NCBI GenBank assembly: GCA_021018995.1
Contig: CM037588.1
Span: 141,977,725-142,041,724, forward strand
DNA length: 64,000 bases
Direction of reading: 5' to 3'
Source of the DNA: Chloranthus sessilifolius
Taxonomy: Eukaryota > Streptophyta > Magnoliopsida > Chloranthales > Chloranthaceae
In this document: in pieces, positions 1 to 10,599 of the stretch
How the letters are laid out: every line of letters begins with the position of its first letter
Numbering within the stretch: position 1 is the first letter of the stretch
Notes under the pieces: generated by a model
Database searches by the model: none
The model's input: the letters and a program-made list of their open reading frames with translations, nothing else
What the model was told of the DNA's origin: nothing
Position numbers and translations under genes: made by a program

Positions 1-343
1 CGATCACCCCCTCACGGAGCTATTTTATTCAGAATGAAACTTGAACATCAAACATCTACAATCATCTTGAGAAGCGAACATTTTTTCTCATATATTAGAC
101 TTTTGCAACTCGCTCCATCTCGGTTATGCCCAATAATGTCGCTAAGCGCTTGGGGACAAATGACCTTGAGGAACGAACGTTTTTCCCGACATACAAGGCT
201 TCCGTTTACTCACCATGTTACCCACCTGATATTTGAGGTTTATTCTAAATACAGCGGACCCGTTAGTATAGCCTTGGGCCTCTTCGGATATCTCTTGTCT
301 TTGGTATTCGATCATTAGTGATGGGATACCAAAGAGAGGCATC
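1..343. other. Unassigned flank, perhaps the 3' end of a Tat/Ogre internal region
   Basis: No convincing gene is seen. The purine-rich stretch at 331-339 (aaagagagg) directly precedes the likely LTR start and could be a polypurine tract. If so, this flank is the tail of another internal region and the LTR at 344 is shared by two units. Short open frames on both strands match nothing I recognise. Confidence 0.35.
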
Positions 344-739
344 TATAGACACCCAAATTTAGCCCAAGGCCTGATCGAAATATACTTCCAGGAGGGCACA
401 CCCTTGAGCTTTCGAAAGCATTCCCCAAACCCTTAGGAGTCATCCCAAAACTCATAGGAGTCATCTCAAAATCCTTAGGAATTATCCCGAACCCTTAGGA
501 ATCAACCCTAGCCTTCCCAGACCCATTAGAACCGATCCCGGGACAGTTTCGAACCCTCATAAGCAGTGTTTAAAGATAGCAGTGTTAAAATTTACACAGA
601 CCTCTACTATAGATGACTTATATACCATTGGAAATAGGACTTTCCCAGCTTTCCAACAAGTAAAAAATCACCTCAATCGAAGTTATATATCAAACGTTAT
701 GGCGATTTAAGAATCATAACGTTTTGCAGCATATTGCCC

Positions 740-896
740 GGCGCATGTAATACATGGGCCAAGCCATTTTCTCCCAGAAATGGCTTGACGCATGTAATAC
801 ATGCGCCAAGCATACATTTAACCACGCGAGAGCTGTGCGACGGGTTCTGAACATCACAGTACTATAGTAATGCTTGGCGCATGTAATACATGCGCT
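740..896. repeat. Three near-palindromes of GGCGCATGTA-ACATGCGCC type in the LTR
   Basis: Copies of a 21-bp near-perfect palindrome lie at 740-760, 787-807 and 876-896. They sit about 280-430 bp upstream of the LTR TATA box. Related copies recur inside the element at 2705-2822. They may be protein-binding sites or methylation targets; no function is proven. Confidence 0.8.
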
Positions 897-1172
897 AGGC
901 TTAACTACAGTGATCATGGGCTTTGCTCGAATTTCACTTTTAGGATTTGACTTATTGACCATCTCAATGTTTAGGGTGGTTTCATTAGGAGTGTTGCACC
1001 CCTGTTTACCCTATTTGCAACCCTTTAGTCATTTGAAACCCCACCCTATCATCTACCATTGAACCCATTCTCACATGTTTCCAAGCTCTAAAAATCCTAC
1101 GAAACCTTAGATTCCTATTACCTAATTGCTAACCCAATTAGCCCCTTTAGCGCCTCACTAATCCTCCCTTTC

Positions 1173-1182
1173 TCTATAAATA
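1173..1182 (+). promoter_or_regulatory. LTR TATA box
   Basis: ctataaatag in a C-rich context is a strong plant TATA box. It lies about 730 bp before the LTR end, which places U3 upstream and R-U5 downstream. No transcript evidence is available. Confidence 0.65.
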
Positions 1183-1621
1183 GAGAGCCACCCCTCTTGC
1201 TTAACGGGGTTGGAAAATTTTAAAAGAGAGAAAATTCTAGTGAGCACCCCTCCCATTTGCCTCCACTAAACCCATATAATTTTTTCACCTAGTTCATCCT
1301 TGACACCCCATTATCCATCATAAATCAGTGAGTTTAAGCTAGATTTAGCCCCTAGCCTTCTTCTCCTACCTCTTAGCTCCCTAGCCTTAGAGATCAAAAC
1401 GATTTGCTTTCGAAATCTCATCTGTCGCTCTTGCGCGAAGGACCACAGTGGTGCTACAAGGACCCGAGAGCTCTGGCTCTCCCCTCTATTCCTCTACCTT
1501 CTTTGCTTTTCCTCTATCCTAGAATTGAGCCGTTACGCTGTCCAAATTTCGGTAAACTAGAACGGCTCAATAGGATCAGTGTGTCTTTGGGCAAGGGAAA
1601 GTATCGCTCATTTTCTTTTCT

Positions 1622-1653
1622 TTATATATACATATATATATATATATACACAT
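1622..1653. repeat. AT microsatellite in the LTR
   Basis: Alternating TA and AT dinucleotides with small interruptions. It makes spurious Ile/Tyr-repeat frames on both strands. Confidence 0.9.
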
Positions 1654-1905
1654 CCAAACAGTCATAATCGAGACCGCTTACGAGTGGGTTGGTCGGGTGC
1701 CTAATACCTTTCCGATTGATAACCGAATCCCCTACCCAAGAGCCTTTGACATAGACTAGAATCAGAGTCATATTTGTGGCACTTCGGTGCTTATAAAATT
1801 GATCTAAGTTTCCCAAGACACCAAAAGCTCCGGGTGGCGACTCTATATTTTTAGTGAGAGTGCATCGTCACGACGGGATTGTCAAAAATTCCGCTGTTTC
1901 ACAGA

Positions 1906-1923
1906 TGGCGACTCTGCTGGGGA
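1906..1923 (+). promoter_or_regulatory. Primer-binding site, Tat/Ogre type
   Basis: TGGCGACTCTGCTGGGGA follows the LTR end by two bases. From memory this matches the site, often assigned to tRNA-Arg, in Ogre/Tat elements. It fixes the LTR end and the plus orientation. The exact tRNA was not checked. Confidence 0.65.
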
Positions 1924-3231
1924 GTAGCTAGTAGAGCTTCCCCTTGAATTTTTTTTTTTTTCTTTGATTTTACTACCGTTTTGCTGTTTTTTTGTTATTT
2001 TATTCACCGCTACGATTCGGTCTTGTTTCTACCTGCCACTACTTTTCTGTCATTTAAGTGCCTTAGCCGATTGGCAAGCCTACTTGTGCATCGTCTTTAC
2101 AATTCCTTTACTTTTTTGTCATTTACATGCCTTAGCCGATTGGTGGGCTTACGTGCGCTTTTACACACCTTAACCGTTTAGCGGGCCTATATGAGCATTT
2201 AATTTACTGCACTCATATACCAACAGTGGACACCGGCCCGTAGAGGCGGTAAGGGGCCATCACCACCCATTTTTGAACTTTCAAAAAATTCCCTTAAAAT
2301 CTAAAATTAAAATTGAACTAAGAAGGGGACTTAATTGAATTTTTATAGGTGTAAATTTTCAAGGGTTGGGAATTTTAGGCAAAGATATAAACGTCTGATT
2401 CTTAGTACGGCGGTAGGCCCTAGTGGTGATGATCCGGAAAAGTACCACCCCATCCAGTATCTGAGAAGGCACTTGCACTAACGGTATATAGGTTGGGGGA
2501 CCGATCCTGTTACAAAGCATAAAACCCTTAGGGAGAGCGTTAGTAGTCCCGAATCGACCTGATATCCCTAGGTTCGGTGAGGAGAGACTCGTTGCAACTA
2601 AGAGACCAGTCCCTGGAAGCATTGCTTCCAGGAAACCAATAGAAAAAGACCAATTTCAGGTTGCTATTCTGCTACCAAAAATATTTGGCCCCATTGTTTA
2701 TACCTGTCGCATGTAAAATATGCACCAAGCTTAGTTTTTCTCAGATTTACTTTGGCGCATGTAATATATGCTCCAAGCTTAATCTGACCTAATCTAGCCT
2801 GGCACATGTAATACACACGCCAAGTCTAGACAGAGTTTTGCAGCCCGAATCTGAGGCCTATCTCACCATCCTGAGTTCCCCGCTTAGTGGTTTAGCACCT
2901 TCAATAGGTCACACACTCTCCGACACCCAATACACCTCTGCCGATCAAAAGAGGGTAACCTCTTATTAACTCGCTCTAGGGGATCGAGTTGTTTGCGTTG
3001 ATTCCCGTGCCTTCAATAGATCTAGGGGCTCCCCTTTGATTCTTCTGAAACACATCGGGATCTCATCGTAGGATTTATTTAGGGTACGAACACCACCCAA
3101 AACAAAAATTCAAGGGCCCCGGAGTTGTTCATCATCAAAATCCATTCACAAAATTTCAAAAAAATTAAATAAACCAAAATCCGAAAAAGGAGGAACTTTG
3201 TAGTGCCGACACAACGGCATCGCCTTACCCT
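1924..3231 (+). mobile_element. 5' untranslated internal region of the Tat/Ogre-like element
   Basis: No gene is seen here. The stretch includes a T-rich leader, a run of short degenerate repeats around 2040-2190 that share the word cttagccgattgg, and three palindromes at 2705-2822 related to those in the LTR. It leads into the Pro/His-rich frame that starts near 3232. Confidence 0.5.
2705..2822. repeat. Internal copies of the LTR palindrome
   Basis: Three degenerate copies at about 2705-2726, 2754-2774 and 2801-2822 keep the GGCGCATGTAA core and the following word CAAGCTT or CAAGTCT, as in the LTR. They precede the only long frame of this element, at 3232 onward. Confidence 0.75.
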
Positions 3232-3819
3232 TTGTCAACTTGTAGGGGAAGGAGGAGGAAACTTAACGGGCCCCATCCGAGGCACCCGTACCCCACCCAT
3301 CACCGAGCCATGTCGTGGGCAGTGGATCCGGCATACATCGATCCCGACTCATCCCCACCACATTCTCCAACTCATTCCCATACGGAAGAGATGTTCACAT
3401 CCATCCCCCTCACCCAATCCCTGTTTACCGTCACCAGGCCATTTGGTGCACCCATCTTTCCATCCACAACCTCTCAGAACACCCAAAATTTGACACCCCA
3501 TTCCCCATCATTCTCCCAAACCATGCCCATTTCTCCCCCCATGCCCATACCCAATCCATCACACATTCCACTCACATTCATCCAAAACCTAACCCAATTC
3601 CCCACCTTCACCAATGTACCTCATTTTTCATCCACCCACATTTACCCATGCCACACCCAATTTCTCCGATCCACCCCATATCCCCCCATTTACCCAAGTC
3701 ATGCCCAAATTTACAAGGGCCATGCCCAATTTATCTCACACAACCACTTCATCCATACCCCACATTCCCTCAAATATGCCATCTCCATCCAATCCCTCTC
3801 CAATTGCCATGATGGATGA
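3232..3819 (+). CDS. Pro/Ser/His-rich 195-aa frame of the Tat/Ogre-like element
   Basis: This frame is not recognised by motif. It reads about 195 residues and is rich in Pro, Ser, His and Thr; the likelier start is the ATG at 3310, whose product begins MSWAVDPAYIDPD. Low-complexity text built on the word CCCAT keeps several frames open, so length alone is weak evidence. By position (after LTR, primer site and leader) it could be the N-terminal ORF or start of gag. No zinc knuckle, protease, RT or integrase motif follows before 4531, so the rest of the element is deleted or decayed. No membrane segment or signal peptide is evident. Confidence 0.3.
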   Translation: MSTCRGRRRKLNGPHPRHPYPTHHRAMSWAVDPAYIDPDSSPPHSPTHSHTEEMFTSIPLTQSLFTVTRPFGAPIFPSTTSQNTQNLTPHSPSFSQTMPISPPMPIPNPSHIPLTFIQNLTQFPTFTNVPHFSSTHIYPCHTQFLRSTPYPPIYPSHAQIYKGHAQFISHNHFIHTPHSLKYAISIQSLSNCHDG

Positions 3820-4530
3820 AATGGTCCGGGCTTACACAAGTTGGAAAGCCTCTTAAAATATTCCCCATCATTCTCACCACACATCTTCCAACCCATCAGA
3901 CATTCCCAAGCCTCCATGCCTCATTCTCCATCCAATCCCTCATTCTCACCACACATTCCCAAAACATTCCCCCTCATTCCCACTAAGGCCTAATAGCCCA
4001 AACCCCTATCATCCACACCCATCAAGGCCCAATGGGCCAGACCCATTAAGGCACAACGAACCAGACCCATCAAGGCCCAACAGGCCAGAACCATCAAGGC
4101 CCAACAAAACATACCCATCAAGGCCCAATGGGCCAAACCCACCAGCGCCCAACAGACCAAACCTAACAAAGCCTAATGGGTCAAATTTCCCAAGGCCTCA
4201 TGGCCCAAAACCCTCCATGTTCCTTACCCTATTCCGAAGCCCAGCAAGGCCCACACATTGCTTCCTCATACCCATACCCTCCATAATTCCCTCAATATCT
4301 CCTTCACACACAAACCTCCCACCCGACCCAAGGCGGGAGCCTGACACCTATCCTCCATCAACCCCAATTCGCCCATGTTCCACCACCCCCAAGCCATCTC
4401 CAAGCTTTCCCTCAAACATAGTGCCCCCATCAGGGTCCAACCCAAAGTCTAAATTCCACTCATCCTATCACTCCACAAAACTTCCCTCACCTCTAATGGT
4501 CCCACCCAACACCCATTCAGCCCAGCCAGC
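3820..4530 (+). other. C-rich decayed internal sequence
   Basis: No supported gene. The stretch is extremely pyrimidine-rich on the plus strand and holds the GGCCCA tandem repeat at 4015-4200. A 154-aa frame at 4217-4681 is Pro/Ser-rich low complexity and runs into the CACTA-like terminus, so I do not call it. Confidence 0.5.
4015..4200. repeat. Degenerate tandem repeat of CCCATCAAGGCCCAATGGGC type
   Basis: About seven imperfect units of 24-27 bp. Several contain the palindrome GGCCCAATGGGCC. GGCCCA/TGGGCC is a TCP-factor (site II) binding core in plants. It may be chance low complexity in a decayed element. Confidence 0.75.
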
Positions 4531-4666
4531 ACCAACAAAAACTGCTACTATTAATAAAAAACTGTCACTAATACCCTTGTCGCTAATAATCTTTAATAGT
4601 TTTTTGTTAATAGCAGCAGTTTTTCCCTCCAAAAATCTGTCGCTAATAATATATTTTTTTGTAGTG
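4531..4666. mobile_element. Small CACTA-like transposon remnant
   Basis: The right end, ttttttgtagtg at 4655-4666, is the reverse complement of the CACTACAAAAAA terminus of CACTA (En/Spm) elements. An inverted repeat pairs about 4537-4562 with about 4598-4625 (aaaaactgct core). The word gtcgctaataat appears at about 4579-4590 and 4639-4650. The left terminus is degenerate and no 3-bp target duplication could be confirmed. No transposase is present. Confidence 0.55.
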
Positions 4667-5838
4667 CTTCATGACTATTGACCTTAGTGGCTAGAATGTT
4701 GAGAAGTCAGGGCATGTGGGGAAGCGAGAGTGGTAACAAAGTATAGAAAAATTAAGCAATTTTAGGAAGTTGAGATCACATTTGCTGGACAAAGAAACTT
4801 CATTGGAACCAAACATGGACGTCTTAACTTAATAAAGACAGAGTGCAACAAAGGAAAAACAAACGGAGCATAGAAGGAATGGGATTGAGTTGGAACATGG
4901 GAGAGGAAAAAATGTAATGCAGGTGAATTGTGAGGGAAACAACAACAAAAGGAAGATTTTATCTTGAAACATAGTTTGAGGAAACTCCCAAGGACAATTT
5001 AACAAAGAGGGGATGAGTTGCAAAATGCTTAAAATTACTCTTGCACAATTGGGAGTTTTTTCTATCATTGATACCAAACTTTAGTTTTTTCGAGAACAAA
5101 TTTATATGGATAGGAAATAGATATGGATATCAATACAAATACGATGTTGCATGCGACACGTCACACAAAAGTTTTCAAGAACTTGGGTGCCTATACCTGC
5201 CACTAACCCAATTTGACATCAGGCTACCAGCCAGCTGTAGAAAACTAGAAGCCCTGCCAAATACTAATAATCACTTATCTTAGACTAGGGCATTCCCTCG
5301 AAGGGGCACATTGCAACAGAGCTTAATTATAGTGATGGACCTGGATTGAAAAATTTTCGACTATTGTTCTGTTATATTATGATAATTTCCCTGTAGGTGA
5401 ACTCCATAGACAGATGGACTGTGATTGATACATCAAGAAATGGAATCAAGAGTTCAAAAAATGGCACCAGCCGTTTAGTTTAATAATATAGAGTTGACAT
5501 CATTGTTGCATTTAAGCATTGTTAATCATGTTCTAGTTCTTAGCCTATAGAAGATTCAGTGATTGACTTCAACAATCAAAGTGCAAACATGCCCACATCC
5601 GGATTATACCAGATCATTTCAATCAGTTATCATACTATAATGATTTTGTTTGAGACTTAACCAAGGCCACAACTTAGCCTTAAACCATAAAAAAAGTACC
5701 CTAAACCACAGAACGAGCAAATAATCAAATATCTAAAAACAAGCACCTCAATCAACAACATCGCAATCGAATCAAATGTTAAACAAACAAAACAAAAATA
5801 GAGAGAAATAGATCCAAAGAAAGATTGAATTAAACTGA
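4667..5838. other. No gene recognised; perhaps intron 1 of the IDI fragment
   Basis: The minus strand is T-rich and lies downstream of the IDI-like exon, so part may be its first intron. I searched by eye for the second exon, which should encode the ILVDENDRVVGH-type region, and did not find it. The 82-aa and 80-aa frames here lack recognisable motifs. Confidence 0.4.
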
Positions 5839-5901
5839 CTCGTCTTCGAACATGAGGCGTCTCTAGACAGCATCCATGGTAGAATCAGCAGCTTCCGCCA
5901 T
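5839..5901 (-). pseudogene. IDI: Exon 1 fragment of isopentenyl-diphosphate delta-isomerase, with a premature stop
   Basis: On the minus strand, starting at 5901, the frame reads MAEAADSTMDAV, stop, RRLMFEDE. Plant IPP isomerases carry the highly conserved segment MDAVQRRLMFEDEC near the N-terminus of the mature protein. Here the Gln codon CAG has become TAG. IPP isomerase interconverts IPP and DMAPP in isoprenoid synthesis. The match stops after GAC GAG, close to where I expect an exon-intron junction, and the following bases are T-rich and intron-like. A CT-rich stretch (about 5979-5998) lies upstream like a plant 5' leader. Later exons were not found within 1.2 kb, so this is a gene relic or a captured fragment. 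Identity rests on about 12 conserved residues. Confidence 0.7.
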
Positions 5902-5978
5902 CTTAGATGGCACTACAATAGATTACGAGATGCGAGATCGAGAAGTCGAAGGGGAAAATGAGAGACAGCGAAAACGAC

Positions 5979-5998
5979 GAGAGAGAGAGAGAGAGAGA
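5979..5998. repeat. GA/CT microsatellite
   Basis: A run of (GA)n, which is CT-rich on the strand of the IDI-like exon. Such CT runs are common in plant 5' leaders. It generates a spurious Arg/Glu-repeat frame on the plus strand. Confidence 0.9.
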
Positions 5999-6061
5999 GG
6001 CAAATGTGAAGAGGTTTGTTGCTTCGACTTGTGGAACACTTTATTGTATGCTAAAATCCCC

Positions 6062-6093
6062 ATAGATCTGAAAATCTCAATTTTCAGATCTAT
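6062..6093. repeat. Perfect 13-bp inverted repeat
   Basis: Arms atagatctgaaaa (6062-6074) and its exact complement (6081-6093) flank a 6-nt loop, about 160 bp upstream of the IDI-like start codon. It may be the core of a small foldback element. No target duplication is evident. Confidence 0.8.
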
Positions 6094-6144
6094 AAATTTA
6101 AAAAAAAAAAAAGATTGAATAACTAAAAAAAGATTACCTTTCAA

Positions 6145-6540
6145 TGGGCAGCAACAATGGTGGTTGAAGCCGGCAGCAATGGAGCTATAGGGTTTTTATG
6201 TTTAGTGAGATGAGAGAGTGGGAGAGGAAGAGACAACCGGTAGCAATGGTAGTCAAAGCCGGCTATGATCGAAGCCGGCAACAATGGAGAATAGGGTTTC
6301 TTTTAGAGAGATGAAAGAGAAGGAGAGGAAGAGACAGCCGGCGGTAATGGAAAATAGGGTTTTTTTTTTAGAGAGATGAGAGAGAGGGAGAACAAGAGAC
6401 AGCCGGCAGCAATAGTGGTCGAATCCTGCAGTGGTCGAAGCCGGCGGCATTGGAAAATAGGGTTTTTGTTTTAAAAAAATATGAGAGAGAGGGGAAGAGG
6501 AAGAGCCAGACGGGATGAGAGAGAGGGAGAGCAAGCTATA
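6145..6540. repeat. Four degenerate tandem units with GAAGCCGGC and AATAGGGTTT
   Basis: Units of roughly 65-115 bp each run through GCAATGG, AAAATAGGGTTTT and GAGATGAGAGAGAGGGAGA to GAGACAGCCGG. Spacing varies. The A/G-rich strand makes spurious Ser/Leu-rich frames on the minus strand. The repeat could be subterminal to a decayed DNA transposon. Confidence 0.75.
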
Positions 6541-6774
6541 TAGAGAAGGTTTAATTTATTTGGGCGTTTATGTTAATAAAGTGAGGGGAGTTTTTTTAGA
6601 TGGGTATTGGGATAATAAGACGATATGTATAGTCTTAATTACCGTCATTAAATTTTATGTCATTTTTTAGTACGTGACCGTCCTATTAGTAAATTTAAGA
6701 TAGCTACTAACGGTTTTATTTAAAGACGAAAAAAAAAATAGTCTTATTTTATATATTTTTTAAGCTTTTTTGAC
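6541..6774. other. AT-rich non-coding stretch
   Basis: No gene seen. Words such as tagctactaacggttttatttaaagacg resemble subterminal sequence of DNA transposons in broad style only. It ends at the truncated LTR of element B. Confidence 0.4.
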
Positions 6775-6794
6775 GTGGTGGAATTAGAAGTCCG

Positions 6795-6799
6795 CTATC
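6795..6799. repeat. Target-site duplication of element A, left copy
   Basis: ctatc immediately precedes the TGTTAAG start of the A LTR and recurs exactly at 19090-19094 after its end. Confidence 0.9.
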
Positions 6800-7075
6800 T
6801 GTTAAGTAGTGAAAAATACCATTTTTCACCCCTAAACATGAGCTTTGAAAGACCCTTGAGAAGACTAAATAAGTGCTTTAGTGTGCATTTTACAGCTAAC
6901 CAATTAGACAGGTCCAAGTCCGAAAAGCATCCTAAAATGATCAAAAAGCTGACAACTCATGTCAAGCTCAAAGAGGGAGTGAAGAAATAGCCTCAGCAAT
7001 GGCTAAAAAGGTCCTAAAAGAGCAAGAAAAGACCTGAAGAAGAAGAAGGATCCATTCGCAAAGAAGAAATCAAGT

Positions 7076-7330
7076 TAAAAGTTCAAATCGCAAAGTAAAA
7101 AGTACTTTTCGAAAAGGTCAAAGTTCTTCAATTGATTCGAGTCAGAATGAACTACTCGAAAAGAACCATGTTCTGCTCAATAGTTGAAATTTCCTTTCGA
7201 ATAGAAGATCCGGGAGAAGTCCTTTGCGAAAAAGACTTTCGAAGCCAAATTGCTTTGCGAAAAGAACTTCGAGCCAAAACACTTTGCGAAAAGGCACTTA
7301 AACTCTCTGAAGGACATTCGGGAATTACGC
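7076..7330. repeat. Array of CTTTTCGAAAAG / TTTGCGAAAA words in the A LTR
   Basis: Includes the perfect 12-bp palindrome CTTTTCGAAAAG at 7105-7116 and many variants: ctactcgaaaag, tttcgaatag, ctttgcgaaaag, cttcgagcc. It lies about 300 bp upstream of the LTR TATA box. A related stretch recurs internally at 14130-14395 and in the 3' LTR at about 17570-17810. Confidence 0.8.
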
Positions 7331-7628
7331 TTGTTTAAAGGGCATTTCGGTAATCTTCGCGCCCCAATGCATTTAATGTAGTGACATTTAAGATTCCAAT
7401 CAAGATCCAAAAGCATATTCCAACCCATGTGAGCGCTCAAAGATGAAATCAATTGGCGTGAACTTCTAGAACTCAAAGATTTTTGAATTCCATAGCAATT
7501 GATGCTTCTAGCGCTGATTGGTGAACGGTCGAGCATTTTCATTGGCGAAACAGTCTGGATCCCGTGCTCAAATCGCCATTGGGCAATCGGATCGAACACT
7601 TGATTGGTCAATTCACATGCGATCAAGG

Positions 7629-7638
7629 AAATAAATAG
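7629..7638 (+). promoter_or_regulatory. TATA box of the A 5' LTR
   Basis: aaataaatag. The 3' LTR has the better gctataaata at 18131-18140 in the same place, which supports the assignment. Confidence 0.6.
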
Positions 7639-8568
7639 AAGACATTTGCCCAATTGTGGCATCCAGATTTTGAGTTCATTTCTATTTCGCTTTCCGGTCA
7701 GGATAGCTTGTCTGTTTGTATTTGCTTTGAGAGTTTCGAGAGCTATTTGTAACTCCAAGGAGATTGGATTCAAGATCGCAAGTCCGAGGGTCTAGCCGTG
7801 TTCGTAATTGTAAGATTGAATTTAAAAGGTTCTTTGTCAGAATGTGTTTCTCCATTGGATTCATGTCAAGGGTTCTTATTGATCACCTTAGTGCATTAGA
7901 CTCCTTTAGATTCACTACTTTGCATGCAATTTCCTTGATTCATTACTCTCATTTAATTAGCGTTGGTAACCTAGTTCGACAAAGACTTGCGATGATGTTC
8001 ATGTTCAATTGAGGATAGGTCAACAACTATTGGATGATCTGTGACCATTTAAGTGATGATCATAACCATAAGTCTAAACCCCTTCCTTAATTCAGATTTA
8101 TTTCTCTTACATCCGTGTTTGGTAGCCGATGAAGATTGAATCAACTCGCTTTAGTTGCATTCCATTAAAATTCAAAGCGAAATCACGTAAAGTTATTATT
8201 TCTCCATTTGATTTATTTTAATCACTTCCCCAACTTGGATCCGATCGCTTAGTTAGTTCTTTTCTTTATTTGCTTTTAGTTAAACGTGACAAAACCCAAC
8301 ACTCTCTTTTTATCTCGCTTTCTAGATAATTATAGAGCCAGATCTGGTATACAGATCCTGGAGGTCTATCTCATATTTCGCAAATTCTCGTGGGACGATC
8401 TTTAATACTTACTTTTAAAACTTGCTACAATTGGCCGATCTTGCGGTGCTATTGTTAGCCCTCAATGTCTTGATATCTCTTTCATAATTTAAAATTATGT
8501 AACTTAATATTCATTAATTTCATTCAAAACACACATAAAAAGGCACATGTGGAGTGACAACAAGTTTT

Positions 8569-8586
8569 TGGCGCCCAATTTGTTCG
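8569..8586 (+). promoter_or_regulatory. Degenerate primer-binding site of element A
   Basis: TTTTTGGCGCC follows the LTR end, as in Athila elements that use tRNA-Asp. Only the first seven bases of TGGCGCCGTTGCCGGGGA are kept; the rest has decayed. Confidence 0.6.
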
Positions 8587-8836
8587 AATTTGTTCTAAAA
8601 TAGATAGACCTATGTTTTATTCTCTTTATTTATTATTTATTAATTCATTTTTCTTTGTTATCTCTGCGAGTTACAAATACAAATGCAGAAGGAAAGGAAA
8701 GCACCTAATTCGGCAGTTTGTGGTACCAAATTCTCTCGTTGTATGTTTGGTAGGAGAACTCTCAACCGAGATTCTCCCTTTTAATTCAAGTTGAAAGACT
8801 CTAAGAAAGACATATACACCATGTAGTTACGCTACA

Positions 8837-10430
8837 ATGGGTGACGAACCTAGATTGTTAAGAGACTACTTTGCTCCCGGTGCCTATAATTCCCTTTCGC
8901 ATTCAATTTCCCACAGTGGAGGGAAATTATGAGATCAAATCATCAACCATCCAAATGCTGCCTTCATTTCATGGATTAAGTAAAGAAGATCCTTACAAGC
9001 ACATTGATGAATTTCGGCTTTGTGCACAACATTTAACATAGTTGGACTTGGTCCAGAGGCAACCAAGCGAGGCTCTTTCCTTTTTCATTAAAGGACAAAG
9101 CTAGAGCATGGTTATCTATGTTAGCACCAAACGACATCACATCATGGAATGATTTGCAATGTCAATTTTGTCAAAATATTTCCCAATGACTAAAACCAAT
9201 AACTAAGACAAAGCATCATCTCTTTCTCCCAAAACTCAATGAAACTTTCCATGAGGCATGGGAAAGATTCAAAGAATCATAAGACAATGCCCTCACCATC
9301 AAATTCCTAAATGGCGCTTGTTCAAAGCTTCTATCAAGGAATTGATCGGAAGCAAGAACATGGTGGATGCCTCTGTGGAGGTACCTACTTACAAAAGACA
9401 GTTGAAGAGGTTTGGGACCTCTTTGAGGTGATTGGAGAAAATTCAACCCTGAGAATCCCCGCCAAGAGACACCGAGAATCCATAGGGTGAATAATCCCAA
9501 TTCACAAGAGGAAAGTTTATGAAGTCAATGAGTTTGGAAAGGAAAGTGGATAATTTGACCACAAAATTTGATAAATGATGGACTCATTTAAAGCTCCAAA
9601 TGGGTCAAGAGTAGAGGAGGCATGTCGATATGCCGGTCCCTACTCATTCAATTGATCAATGTCCATACGCATCACAATTTAACTCATGATGGAACAAGCT
9701 CATGCACTCAGTCTTATGGATGCAATCCAATGACTACCCATGGAGATCTCATCCTAATCTCGGGTGGAATCGGGAAATTACCAACAAAGAATGAGCCCAA
9801 AAATCAAATACCTTTCAAACACCTCACCATATCAGAATTTTTACAATAAACAAAATTTTCAGCAACCTAACCCACGAACCCATGCAAAGATTCTACACCA
9901 GCCCTGCCCCTCCTAGGTCCTGTCATTTGAAGAGCAGGTCTTAAGTTCACTTGAATTTAGGAACTCTATCTCGGTGTGAACCTTCACAGTCGAGCATTAA
10001 AAAATTGAAGAAACTTTGGGCCACTCTCAATTCATTAGCTAAGAGAGAGGAGGCGACTACACACCTTTGAACAATCCTAAGGGATGAGTTCATGGTTGGA
10101 GAATCCTCAAATGGCCATGAGGAGATTAAAGGCTGTGACCACTTTGAGAAGTGGAAGAGTAATAAAAAACACAGGTAGTGAAGAGGAAAAGAAGAAGAAC
10201 AAGATGCGCAGAAGCACAAAGATGATGTAAACAATGAGGTGGTTGATTTACCTCAGAAAACCCAAAAAAATGAAAAGCAGAAAAATAAAAAAATTGTTGA
10301 AAAAGATGAGGAGGAGAGATTTGTTCCCCACCTCCCATTCCCTCATGCAATGAAGTCAGTTTCTCCTTTTGACAAAGGAAACACAAAAATTGAGGAAATG
10401 ATGGAGACATTCAAGCAAGTTAAAATTAAT
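8837..10430 (+). pseudogene. gag: gag of element A, degenerate
   Basis: The likely start is ATG at 8837, giving MGDEPRLLRDYFAPGAYNS, which resembles the start of Athila Gag. About 110 codons later a second segment reads LPSFHGLSKEDPYKHIDEF, a conserved Gag motif. Gag would coat the RNA genome in virus-like particles in the cytoplasm. The frame is broken repeatedly by stops and shifts, with an early stop about 25 codons in, so no product is expected. The C-terminal third is Lys/Glu-rich low complexity near 10250-10330. No zinc knuckle is readable. It lies about 250 bp after the primer site, as expected. Confidence 0.75.
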
Positions 10431-10599
10431 CTACCTCTGCTTGATGCAATCAAACAGTCCTGCATATGCTAAATTTACAAGGATGTGTGCACCCACAAAA
10501 GGCAATCTAGGATACATTTATCTAAGAAGGCCTTTCTTTGTGGAAAATCAACCAAGTACTATCCATTGCAACACCCCTAAAATGCAAGATCCTGAATCC

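Larger units (their letters stand above)
344..1903 (+). mobile_element. LTR of a Tat/Ogre-like Ty3/gypsy element
   Basis: The stretch starts near TATAGACACCC, a one-base variant of the TGTAGACACCC start I associate with Tat/Ogre LTRs, and ends ...TGTTTCACA just before a primer-binding site. It contains a clean TATA box at 1173-1182, a palindrome array at 740-896 in what would be U3, and an AT microsatellite near 1622. Its length of about 1.56 kb fits this group. No second copy lies in the window, so the left end is approximate. Confidence 0.7.
6800..8562 (+). mobile_element. 5' LTR of element A
   Basis: Starts TGTTAAG and ends ...GACAACA. It carries a repeat array of cttttcgaaaag-type words (7076-7330), a TATA box (7629-7638) and a long R-U5. 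Differences from the 3' LTR are largely 1-6 nt indels. Confidence 0.92.

Noticed and set aside
3315..3812. Second long open frame (165 aa) overlapping the Pro/His-rich frame
   Set aside because: Low-complexity CCCAT-rich DNA keeps all three frames open; no motif favours this one.
5876..6118. 80-aa plus-strand frame with Arg/Glu repeat
   Set aside because: It is the complement of the IDI-like exon and its CT-rich leader; the repeat comes from the GA microsatellite.
7177..7773. 198-aa minus-strand frame in the A LTR
   Set aside because: Lies wholly within the LTR and on the antisense strand; the 3' LTR copy has it broken by indels.
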